The notes under the pieces: model-generated
Told to the model about the DNA's origin: nothing
The model's input: the letters and a program-made list of their open reading frames with translations, nothing else
Database searches by the model: none
Source of the DNA: Saprospiraceae bacterium
Lineage (GTDB): Bacteria; Bacteroidota; Bacteroidia; Chitinophagales; Saprospiraceae
Assembly: GCA_016713025.1 (NCBI GenBank)
Contig: JADJPZ010000003.1
Location: 310,001 to 374,000, forward strand
Reading direction: 5' to 3'
Length of the DNA: 64,000 bases
In this document: positions 10,040 through 19,303 of the stretch, piece after piece
How the letters are laid out: each line of letters starts with the position of its first letter
Numbering within the stretch: position 1 is the stretch's first letter
Translations under genes and position numbers: made by a program

Positions 10040-10200
10040 ATAAACAAATAATTTATAACTTGGCGGTTGAAGGGGAACACCCCTTGATACTTAGATATCG
10101 TCCTTTAGTGTCCCTTTCGCCAAGCTTAATCATGAGGTATAACTTGATACATTGATATCGTATAACATAAGGGAATGTAAGGCTTGACACTTTTTTTAAC
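10040..10200 (+). ncRNA. Candidate bridge RNA region of IS110 copy 1
   Basis: This noncoding stretch between the left end and the transposase is conserved in both copies. It folds into an outer stem CTTGGCG/CGCCAAG (10059-10065 with 10118-10124) enclosing a hairpin AAGGGG-AACA-CCCCTT (10070-10085). A second part contains an imperfect direct repeat (CTTGATACTTAGATATCGT and CTTGATACATTGATATCGT). TGAAGGGGAA in the first loop matches the right side of target repeats found elsewhere in the window (CCCCTGAAGGGGAAT). IS110-family elements are known to encode bridge RNAs in a noncoding end, so this assignment is plausible. The RNA itself is not shown by sequence alone. Confidence 0.5.
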
Positions 10201-10221
10201 ACATTTTAAAGTAATTTATGT

Positions 10222-11606
10222 ATGAAAGTTGGATTTGGAGGACTGGACGCAAGCAAAGGTTATTGTGATTTCAGTTTAATTTCGAAGGGTAATGAATTTA
10301 CTAATCGCAGGATGAATTTTATTGATAATCAATCCGGTCTTGATGAACTCAAAAAGTCTTATCACAGGCACTTTTGTCTATTGATAAAATTTATTTGGCT
10401 ATTGAAAGTACCGGTGGGTATGAAAACAATTGGTATAATCAATTGGTAAGTTTTGATAAGCGAATCATCATGTTCAGGATTAATCCGTTGCGGACACATC
10501 ATGAGTCAAAAAAGAATATGCATCGCAATATTAATGACGCCATCAGTAGTGAAATTATAGCTAGGCATGTATCTGAAAATTATGAAGAACTAGAGAAAGC
10601 CAAGCCTAGATCCTTACATTTTTATACTGCGAAACAGATGCACAAAACTATACAAGGATTTATTAAACAAAAGACGAGAAATATCAACCAACTTGAGAAA
10701 GTAGTGTATAGTTGTATTCCTGGTCTTTTAACTTTTAGTAAAAATGGCATGCCAAAATACATGTATAAAGTACTTCAAAAGTATCCATCAAAGGCAAAGA
10801 TATTAAATGCGAAAACAGCTTCATTGGCTAAAATCAAAGGGTTAACCATGGAGAAGGCTGAGGCCATCCAAAAAGCGGTGAAGCTAGATTCAGGTTCGGG
10901 TAATACGATACTTACTGAGCTGAATATTAAAACATTGGCCCAAACTATTAACTTATTCTCCACCCAGATCAAAGAACTTCAATCAGAACTTGCTAAACAC
11001 GGAGCCAACGACTTAGCGGATTTATTAGTCACAATTCCTGGTTGCGGCATCGAGTCAGCAGTGTCATTAAGCATAGAAATAGAAGATATAAATCGATTTA
11101 ACAGTGCCGCATCACTTTGTTGCTATTTTGGAGTACACCCAGAAAACCATACAAGTGGTGATATATCAAAGAAACCTAAAATGAGCAAAAAAGGAAGTAG
11201 TTCATATAGGGGTACAATATACATGGTAGCTAAAAATGCGATTATGTATGACCCTTATTTTAAAGAGGTATATTCAAATCAAAGAGCGAAAGGTAAGACC
11301 TATAACGATGCTTTAGGTGTAATAATGAACAAGTTAACAAGAGTAATCTATGGTATGCTTACAAACAAAGAGGCATACGATTCATCAAAACCTAAAACAC
11401 AAAAAAACAAACCAGTAGACGCAGATCAGCAAATAGAGAAGTTGGAAAAAGAAACCGCAGATTATAAGGCAGAGCTAGAAAAGATGCAAAACGCACCAGT
11501 TTCTCGAAGAGCAGAAAATAAAATAAAAAAGGCAATGGAAGAGTCTCAAAACTCAATTGAAGAGTTGCGCACGAGATCAAAACCATTACCAAGTGCAAAC
11601 ATATAA
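10222..11606 (+). CDS. IS110-family DEDD transposase, split by a -1 frameshift
   Basis: The N-terminal part starts MKVGFGGLDASKGYCDF (first catalytic Asp) and leaves frame near the C AAA AAG run at 10350-10356. The -1 frame, open from 10347, continues VLSQALLSIDKIYLAIESTGGYENNW (second acidic residue in the IESTGGY motif) to the end. The joined protein is about 460 residues. It has a RuvC-like DEDD domain, a coiled linker, and a C-terminal Tnp_20 domain (IPGCGIESAVSLSIEI, GDISKKPKMSKKGSSSYRG) with the serine expected as nucleophile. The tail is a predicted coiled coil. The same frameshift in copy 2 means either programmed frameshifting or duplication of a broken element; IS110 transposases are normally one frame. 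Confidence 0.85.
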
Positions 11607-11666
11607 ATTTGTTTGAACTTGGTAATAAAAAACACCGCCAAATATTATAAAATCAACGGTATAACT

Positions 11667-12003
11667 AAAGGGGAATCCTGCGCTCTACCGATGGATAATA
11701 GTCCTAAAGCCTAAAAGACTTTGGACAACATATCTTTTTAACTGCGTTTGTCAAAGTCTTACCTGACTTTGACGGAACCTATCTTACGGTCTTTGACCGG
11801 TTGCGGATATGTATTTCGGTCTGAAGACCGATGGATAATAGTCCTAAAGTCTAAAAGACTTTGGACAACAGTGTTTTGGGGTGCGGCTTTCGCATTCGAC
11901 CCCTGCTACCCCTGCCTTTGAAGGGGTATCCTGCGCTGGATGTGGTGTTTTGGGGTGCGGCTTTCGCATTATCCTGCGCTCTGCGTTTGGGGTTATGCTA
12001 TCA
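11667..12003. repeat. REP-type hairpin cluster
   Basis: A gene-free stretch made of short repeats. GATGGATAATAGTCCTAAAG-type units with a GTCCTAAAG...CTTTGGAC hairpin occur at 11692 and 11831. A TCAAAGT...ACTTTGA hairpin lies near 11748, and a GGTCTTTGACCGG/CGGTCTGAAGACCG stretch lies at 11791-11830. GTTTTGGGGTGCGGCTTTCGC-type sequence occurs twice (11874 and 11943), and there is another CTGCTACCCCTGCC...GAAGGGG target-like unit at 11906-11930. The 11740-11872 block recurs, interrupted, around 29505-29550 and 32060-32146. Confidence 0.75.
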
Positions 12004-13948
12004 ATCGAGTAAGAGACAAAGGTAATTAAAAAAATAGATTACCTTTGTCGTCTTCTCACACCACCGTATGTACTTACGTGTACGGCGGTTTCTTTAGGTG
12101 GATTTGTGCAGATGGTTGTAGTTGGAGACTAAATCGTAGTATCCAATCTTTGTAAACCACTCGTTATTCATCCCGATATTGGTGCCTGGAGTGTTTGATA
12201 GACGCCACCAGCCTTTGCCACTTAGGGCTGTCAGCCAGCTCAATTTCTCACTTACGCCTTGGCTCCTTAGGAATCTGACAATACCAATCTTGCGTTTGCA
12301 TTGTTTTATCCTAAAGCATCTTATTCGTCTTTTCAGCCAGCTGTTGATTCTTTCTATCTTCGATTTCATTTCTGATCTCTTGAAGTATTGTAACCAACCA
12401 CGCAATAAGCTATTTACTTCCTTTATCAACTGATCCAGACTGATCCCACGTCGACGTGATGTCAGATCTTTTAGCTTCGACTTAAGTCGTAATTCGCTCG
12501 GCTTACTTAGATAAAGGCGACCACCACCACCTAGACTATGACCTAAAAACGCTACTTCATGTACTTTCCGTACTCCGCTCTTTTCTACATTTACTTTCAG
12601 ACGCATTTTCTTAGTTATGTATTCGCTAATGCTAACATATACCCGTTCGGCACTTTGTTTACTTCTTACAAAGATCAAAACGTCATCTGCGTATCTTACA
12701 TAACTCAGTCCACGCCTAGCCAGTTCTTGGTCCAGTTCATCTAATACGATGTTGGATAACAACGGACTCAGTGGGCTTCCTTGTGGTGTCCCCTTTATCC
12801 GTTGATGCGATACGCCACCTAACAGTATGCCACTACGTAGTATCTTTCTGATTAGGTCTAGTAATCGTTTGTCACCCATCCGTAAACTCAGATGCCACAT
12901 CAATCGGCTATGATTCACTTCATCAAAGAATTTCTCTAAGTCGATGTCGACTACTCGTGTCTTCCCTGTTTTAACGTGTGACTGGGCTAACTTTAGTGCG
13001 CTCTCTGTTCCACGGCCTGGCCTAAATCCATGGCTGCTTTCCGTAAATGTAACTTCATAATACCTTACCATCACTTGGCTAATTGCTTGCTGTACAACTC
13101 GGTCTTTTACCGTCGGTATGCCCAGTAGCCTTTTGCCCCCTTTGGGTTTCGGTATCTCTACTCCACGTACTAATGAAGGGCGATAGTCTCCGTTTAGGAT
13201 TTCTGTCTTTAGTGCTCCATGGTGCGTTCTAAACCATTTTCCGAACTCCTTGACATCTATTCCATCTACTCCCGGACTACCTGCGTTCGTTTTCACGTGT
13301 CGGTAGGCTTTTACTAGATTCCTTAGCGACGCTATCTCTTCCAGTACGTTCATCGTCTGTTCTCTCTCTTGCCAGCATCTGGAAGTCCACTTCGGACATA
13401 CCTTTCCACTTCCGTCGTACCATACGGGTAGTTCATCATTGAATAGGCTGCTATTATTTCCTTCTCCCTGTCCAGCAGGTTGCATCGGTTTAGCATTTTC
13501 CTTGTCCTTAATCATTGGCCTTTACCATTACTTTCAAAAAAATTAACATCCTAAAGATTCGATCCTTCGCTCCACATCCATTACAGATGATTCTTCACTA
13601 CTATGATCTCTGCTGACTTCCTTTAAATAGTCCTTTACTTCCCTTGCGCTTTGTTCCGTCTCAGGTCGCTATTTATAGGATCTCCCCAAGGTAAGTTCAA
13701 TCTCTTTCCGTGTAACTGACATATTTTACTACCATTGTTTACGTCCGACTATTGGGCTTCGCAATCTATTGCTCACTTACCCACAATGTAAGCCTTATAA
13801 TATGTTTCTGTTCGTTCAATCACACTCTTGCCGCCTGCTTCCTTCAGATTCTCAATTACTCAAGACACCCTTGCTATTGGCTAACGATTCCTATCGGCTG
13901 GCTCGTCGAGGACTTTCACCCCTTAGATATTAAACATGCTTGGCGCAC
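12004..13948 (-). mobile_element. Group IIC (class C) intron, complete
   Basis: About 1945 nt on the minus strand. The 5' end is GTGCGCCAAGCATG at 13948, immediately behind TTTTTGTT of a terminator hairpin. A maturase frame is inside. Domain V is ACCGCCGTAC...GTACGGTGG-like (about 12052-12090) with a CGC triad, as in class C introns. Domain VI (GACAAAGGTAAT pairing with ATTACCTTTGTC) ends in TTACTCGAT at 12004. Insertion after an intrinsic terminator is the hallmark of class C introns. The 3' boundary is set by analogy with the second intron, which ends CTACTCGAC. Confidence 0.85.
12094..13515 (-). CDS. ltrA: Group II intron reverse transcriptase/maturase (class C type)
   Basis: 473 residues. 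The reverse transcriptase domain includes HGFRPGRGTESAL, VVDIDLEKFFDEVNH, GTPQGSPLSPLLSNIVLDELD and the catalytic YADD in SYVRYADDVLIF. Maturase domain X follows (LRGWLQYFK...INSWLKRRIRCFRIKQCKR). There is no HNH endonuclease domain, which fits class C introns that home by reverse splicing into terminators or at replication forks. The frame sits in the intron's domain IV, with domains V and VI right behind its stop. An N-terminal stretch of about 50 residues before the RT0-like region is poorly conserved in general. It looks intact. Confidence 0.93.
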   Translation of the reverse strand: MIKDKENAKPMQPAGQGEGNNSSLFNDELPVWYDGSGKVCPKWTSRCWQEREQTMNVLEEIASLRNLVKAYRHVKTNAGSPGVDGIDVKEFGKWFRTHHGALKTEILNGDYRPSLVRGVEIPKPKGGKRLLGIPTVKDRVVQQAISQVMVRYYEVTFTESSHGFRPGRGTESALKLAQSHVKTGKTRVVDIDLEKFFDEVNHSRLMWHLSLRMGDKRLLDLIRKILRSGILLGGVSHQRIKGTPQGSPLSPLLSNIVLDELDQELARRGLSYVRYADDVLIFVRSKQSAERVYVSISEYITKKMRLKVNVEKSGVRKVHEVAFLGHSLGGGGRLYLSKPSELRLKSKLKDLTSRRRGISLDQLIKEVNSLLRGWLQYFKRSEMKSKIERINSWLKRRIRCFRIKQCKRKIGIVRFLRSQGVSEKLSWLTALSGKGWWRLSNTPGTNIGMNNEWFTKIGYYDLVSNYNHLHKST

Positions 13949-13951
13949 AAC

Positions 13952-13989
13952 AAAAAGCACAAACCACCAATGCCGTGGTTTGTGCTTTT
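13952..13989 (-). terminator. Strong intrinsic terminator of the BNR/FN3 T9SS gene; group IIC intron target
   Basis: A perfect 15-bp stem (AAAAGCACAAACCAC and its complement, 13953-13967 and 13975-13989) with a 7-nt loop and a T-rich tail on the minus strand. It lies 35 bp past the stop of the T9SS gene. The intron begins within or just after the T tract. Confidence 0.92.
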
Positions 13990-14024
13990 ATGAGTGGTCT
14001 GACCATCATTATACAAATAATATT

Positions 14025-17000
14025 TTATTCTACTGCCAATCTGGTTTTTTCGGATTTGCCATTATCAGATTTGATCATGACTATAAATATACCCGGCTTT
14101 TCGGGAGTCTCAATGAAGATCTTTTGATCTGCTGAATACCTCAATTCTTTTACTATTTTTCCTGCCACATCAAGGATTATGATATTGCCATCTGCCTCCT
14201 GCATCAGACTCGAGTTGATGATAAAATTGGAAGAAGTATTGGCAGGATTTGGAAATACCTGAAGTATGTTCTCAACACTCTTTACCTGGTCCTGATTGCT
14301 GCCATTGTTGATGATACTGCCGAAAAGACCCTGAAGCCACTATTTCCAGTACTGAAAGCTGAGATATTGGATCCTCCATTATCAGATGCTGCTCTTACCC
14401 AGTAGAAGTAGGTTGTCCCTACATTGGGCGTAAAGTCATCATAACTCATGGTATTTTGCCAGCTGCCCAGAGCGGTTGATCTGCTTATATTATTAGTATT
14501 GGAGCGATATACTCTGAACCAGTTACCGGAAGTTCCTGTCCAGGTCACTCTTACTCTGTCGGAAAATGTTCCATCTGATGCCTGTACATTAGCAGGTACG
14601 GTAACCGTACCCGGAGGGCTTGCCCTGAAACCAGTATCTCCTGTGCTGAATGCTGAAATATTGGCTCCGCTATTGTCAGATGCGGCTCTCACCCAATAGT
14701 GGTAGGTCGTACCGGCTACAGCGGATGCATCATCGTAGGTAGTAGTATTCTGCCAGCTGCCAAGTGCTGTCGCTGTGCCTGAGTCATTGGTGGTATTTCT
14801 GTACACTCTGAACCAGTTGCCTGAGGTACCGGTCCAGGTGACTTGAACTTTGTCGGTAAAGGTGCCGTCTGATGCCTGTACACTTGCAGGTACTGTCACC
14901 ATTGGACCTGATGTGGCGCGGAAGCCGGTGTCTCCTGTACTGAAGGCAGATATATTGGCTCCGCTATTGTCAGATGCGGCTCTCACCCAATAGTGGTAGG
15001 TCGTACCTGCTACTGCGGATGCATCGTCGTAGGTTGTGGTATTCTGCCAGCTGCCAAGTGCTGTCGCTGTGCCCGAATCATTGGTGGTATTTCTGTACAC
15101 TCTGAACCAATTGCCAGCTGTACCGGTCCAGGTGACTTGAACTTTGTCTGTAAAGGTGCCGTCTGATGCCTGTACACTTGCCGGCACTGTCACCACTGGA
15201 CCTGATGTGGCGCGGAAGCCGGTGTCTCCTGTACTGAAGGCAGATATATTGGCTCCTGTATTGTCAGATGCGGCTCTCACCCAATAGTGGTAGGTCGTAC
15301 CTGCTACTGCGGATGCATCGTCGTAGGTTGTGGTATTCTGCCAGCTGCCCAAGGCGGTAGAAGTGCCGGAGTCGTTAGTTGTATTTCTGTATACTCTGAA
15401 CCAATTGCCTGAGGTACCGGTCCATGTCACCCGTACTTTGTCGGTAAAGGTGCCATCTGTGGCCTGAACATTGGCAGGGACAGTGACTGTAGGTCCGCCA
15501 AAAGTTCTGAATCCTGAGTCTCCTGTACTGAAGGCGGAAGTATTGGCTCCTGCATTGTCAGCAGCTGCTCTTACAAAATACCAGAAGGTAGTGCCTTGAG
15601 GGCACAGTGCTGTCATCAAAAGTCATTCCAGTCTGCCAATTTCCCAAGGCTGTTGCTCTGCTTGAGTTGTTGGATGTGGATCTGAATACTCTAAACCAAT
15701 TACCTGATGTACCTGACCATGTGATTTGAACTTTGTCTGAAAATGCACCGTCAGTTGCCTGCACATTAGTAGGTATGGTTACGGTACCCGGAGGTAGTGC
15801 TCTGAAACCTGCATCTCCTGTACTGAAGGCCGATATGTTGGCTCCCGTATTGTCAGATGAGGCTCTCACCCAATAGTGGTAGGTCGTACCCGCTACGGCT
15901 GAGGCATCATCATAAGTAGTAGTATTCTGCCAGCTACCCAAGGCAGTGGAAGTGCCGGAGTCGTTAGTAGTATTTCTGTACACTCTGAACCAGTTGCCGG
16001 AGGTACCTGTCCATGTCACTCTTACTTTGTCGGTAAATGTGCCGTCTGATGCCTGTACACTTGCAGGAACAGTAACGGTAGGTCCTGATGTGGCTCTGAA
16101 GCCGGTGTCTCCCGTACTAAAGGCAGATATATTGGCTCCCGTATTATCAGATGCGGCTCTCACCCAATAGTGGTAGGTCGTGCCTGCTACAGCTGAAGCA
16201 TCATCGTAAGTAGTGGTATTTTGCCAGCTACCCAATGCTGCTGCTGTACCTGAATCACTGGTGGTATTTCTGTACACTCTGAACCAGTTGCCGGATGTAC
16301 CTGTCCATGTCACTCTTACTTTGTCGGTAAATGTGCCGTCAGTAGCTTGTACACTTGCAGGAACGGTAACGGTAGGTCCGCCTCCGGTTGAAAAATATAC
16401 CGGTGTTTCCCATAATCCCCGTCCAAAAGTTGCTGCCCTAAGGATAGAATTTTCCGGATTGGCTGTGTTATAAAATATTTCCAATTCACCGATCTGTACA
16501 TTGGCAAGATTGGTATTGTATGCAATCCAGTTGTCATTTCCCTTTTTGAAATAAACTCCCAGTTCAGAACCTGCATACAGGTGGGTCTCAGTGGTAATCT
16601 GAGTATTCTGAATAACAGAATAAATTGGCAGATTTGGTAATCCTGCAGAAATATCTGTCCAGGTATTGCCACCATTGGTAGATTGGAAAACTCTCGTAGC
16701 ATTATATCCGCCAAAAGACATCCAGATATGATTTGGATCATTGGATTTGATAGCTATGGAAGTAATCACCAATCCTGCGACTGCTGTTGGCAAAGAGGAA
16801 GTCAGGTTGTCCCAATTGGTGCCGCCGTTGGTGGTTCTGTAGAAATTGAATTGGTCTGATGTATAAATTACCTGATCGTTGGTCTGAGCAACGACCAGAT
16901 TGCGCAATCTGTCTGATGAATTTATCGTAGAAATCGCAGTCCATGAAGTACCACGATTGACAGATCTGTACACATTACTATATCCTGAGAATAGTATCTG

Positions 17001-18737
17001 AGGGTTTGTAGGGTGAATGACATATGGAGTCACCCATGCGCCAGATTGTCCCGGAGGTTTTATGTTTGTAGCAGAAGCCCAGTCGTTGGTCGTTCTGCGC
17101 AATTCGCCACTTTGTATACATCCATACTGTACATTAATATCTGTATAATCTATGGCGCACTCCATACCGTCGCCACCCAGAACATCTCTCCAGGTGCCAG
17201 TGCTGGTTCTTTGTTTTGTACCGTTATCCTGAAGGCCGGCAACAACAACACCCGGTACTGTCACCGAATTGCCCAGTTTATACATTTGAGAGATGATCAT
17301 ACCATTTGTTCTGTCAGTCCATGCTGTTCCGTTATTGGTTGAAGAGTACACACCTCCATCATTACACTCAAATAGTAAGCCATCAGATGGCCTGTATCTC
17401 AACATATGTTTGTCAGCATGTACTGCCGGTATAGATCCGTCACCACCAGTCCAGTGGTTGACAATCGACCATGCAGTACCACCATTGGTAGAACGCCAGG
17501 TGTTTACGCCACCGACCAAAAGTGTATTGGCATTGGTAGGTGACGCATCGATACACAGGTCATACCATGCCTGGCCACCTGAGTCAGTGCCGGACTGTTC
17601 CCAGCCAAGCATGTTTATCGGACCAGTATAGGTAGTATTAAAAGATGTACCTGAATTGGCTGAAGTATATATGCCCAGCAATCCGTGATTGCTAGAGCGT
17701 CCTATAATTGCATACACGATAGAGGGGTCAGCCGGAGTTACTGCTAATTCCACACGACGACCCTGGCTATTAACAAAAACCTGAGTCCAGGATGTGCCTC
17801 CGTTGGAAGACATATGTATAGCTCCACCAGTCAAAGTACCGCCATAAAGTGTATTGAAATCACCGGGCTTGTGCTCTAAATCTGCAAAGGCGAGTGTGGT
17901 AAGTTGAGTCCAGGAAGCGCCTCCATTAGTGGTTTTATAAACCCCTATACTCGTAGAAGCCAGAATTGTGTTCGGATCGTTAGGATCCTGCAGGAGTTTT
18001 GTCACTCGTCTGCCATCTCCGATGTTGAATGAAAGTCCTGTGGTGTTCCAGGTGTTACCACCATCGGTAGATTTCAATACTCCAACGCTGTTATTGTCCA
18101 AAGCATTTTTATCTCCGGTAGCAAGATAAATTGTATTGGAGGTAGCAAAGTTGGAAGGGATGAGGATATCACTGATCCCGAGAACAGGGTTTTGATCTGT
18201 CAGCACCGTCCAGGTACTACCACCGTTATTTGTACGCCAAAGACCACCGGCAGGAGCGCCTACCCAGTAAGTATTGGGATCTGTGGGATGAAAAGCCACG
18301 CAATTTAATCTGCCTACTCCGGCATATCCTCCGGTCGAACTGTTTGGACCAAGATTTGTCCAACTTGCAGTGGTAGCACGCGCTCCATTTCTATTATTTC
18401 TTTGGTACTCTTTATAAATTTCAAAGGCAGTTTTGTTGGGCAAATATCCTGTTTTGTAGTCAATTTTTCTTTCCATCTCCCATTCCCACCGTTTGAATTG
18501 TTTCCAGCCTGCAGCCTTCTTCCGTATACCGTTTTCAACATAGTAACCATTATGGTCTATTTGTTTTCCTTTCCAGTAATCATAAAAGGCCTTTTGATGA
18601 TCTAAAAAAGATGGTTTTTTGCCATCAGCTCTGGCGGGAATGCGGTCAACCCAAGCTTGTCCTGAAACGATAGTAGCAGACAAAAAACCAATAAGAAATA
18701 AAAAAAAGAGTTTTTTAAGGTTTAATACAATTTTCAT
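14025..18737 (-). CDS. T9SS-exported sortilin/BNR-repeat protein with seven FN3-like repeats (two frameshifts as sequenced)
   Basis: The start chosen is MKIVLNLKKLFFLFLIGF, a signal peptide ending at VSGQ; an in-frame extension to 18800 is less likely. Residues ~120-770 are a Sortilin/BNR-type beta-propeller region with many Asp-box-like NGGxSW/T motifs (TNNGGSTWTVL, STDGGNTWNTT). Seven near-identical ~98-residue FN3-like repeats (TVTVPASVQASDGTFTDKV ...) follow, then a T9SS type A sorting domain ending KSDNGKSEKTRLAVE. Two single-base indels break the frame: an extra G near 15600 and a missing G near 14322. At both points the neighbouring paralogous gene has the intact sequence. Predicted to be a secreted or surface protein, perhaps carbohydrate-directed as in xyloglucanase-like BNR proteins, but no catalytic residues were assigned. 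Confidence 0.85.
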
Positions 18738-18843
18738 ACAATCTAAGAGTATTTTAAAATATTTAATAATCAATCTTTGCTGGAGATTCCTTAGAATCAA
18801 TTTATTTTTATTCTAATTATTAATTTTTATTCTAATTATTTAA
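18738..18843. other. Upstream region of the BNR/FN3 gene
   Basis: An AT-rich leader containing a duplicated TTTTTATTCTAATTATT segment (about 18803-18839), probably part of the promoter region. No gene is visible. The MITE-like element starts directly behind it. Confidence 0.45.
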
Positions 18844-18996
18844 GAGTATGTTTAAATTTTTATTGCCTTAAAATCAATGTATTATGAACCTGACTTCAAA
18901 ATAATCGCCTTATGTAGTTCACTAAATGCGTTGATTATTTTATTGTCAGAACCATAATCTCTTGATTTACAACTAAGAAAAATTTTAAACATACTC
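18844..18996. repeat. 153-bp MITE-like element, copy 1
   Basis: Ends are inverted repeats starting GAGTATGTTTAAATTTTT on one side and GAGTATGTTTAAAATTTTT on the other strand. It is flanked by TAA on both sides (18841-18843, 18997-18999), a 3-bp target duplication of TNA form. A second copy of identical length is at 60063-60215. There is no coding capacity. Confidence 0.88.
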
Positions 18997-18999
18997 TAA

Positions 19000-19240
19000 A
19001 ACACAAATTAATTTATAACAAAAGTCGCACCAAAAATTAAGAACTGACAAAATTATTGATTTTTTCATATAATACAAATATTTATATTAAAAATAATAGA
19101 AAAGGGGTAGTTCAAAAGAAGATTTCAGTGTATTTTCTCATGGAATCTACTGATAAGGTGAAGTCCCAATTTGATTATCATAAAGAAAATCTTTTTTGTC
19201 CTATGGGTATAAACAATTGAATGTATACTGAAACTATGAA
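19000..19240. other. Gene-free stretch between MITE and terminator
   Basis: AT-rich sequence with no frame of note and no repeat recognised. Together with the MITE it makes up most of the 0.5 kb between the two large T9SS genes. Confidence 0.4.
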
Positions 19241-19271
19241 AAAAGGCGAACATTTTTGGGGTTCGCCTTTT
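19241..19271 (-). terminator. Terminator of the M36 protease gene
   Basis: An 11-bp stem (AAAAGGCGAAC and GTTCGCCTTTT) with a loop of about 9 nt and a T-rich tail, about 32 bp past the stop codon on the minus strand. Confidence 0.88.
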
Positions 19272-19303
19272 AAATATTAGGAAAATCTTATGCAATAACT
19301 ACT

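Larger units (their letters stand above)
10005..11666 (+). mobile_element. IS110-family insertion sequence, copy 1
   Basis: The element is about 1662 bp long and nearly identical to copy 2 at 24109-25772. The ends are read from the flanks: the left flank ends ...CTGCCCCT, the right end is ...GGTATAACT followed by AAAGGGGAATCCTGCG, and an uninterrupted version of the flank lies just to the left. There are no terminal inverted repeats and no target duplication beyond a shared CT dinucleotide, as expected for IS110 recombination. It has a 217-bp 5' noncoding region, a split DEDD transposase and a short 3' tail. Confidence 0.88.

Noticed and set aside
9749..12003. tRNA or rRNA genes in the repeat-rich regions
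   Set aside because: The hairpins seen are repeat arms; no cloverleaf with a TTC-type loop and CCA end was found.
14282..15619. A separate 445-residue FN3 protein gene
   Set aside because: It begins at a frame break inside the BNR/FN3 gene; comparison with the neighbouring paralogue shows it is the same gene.
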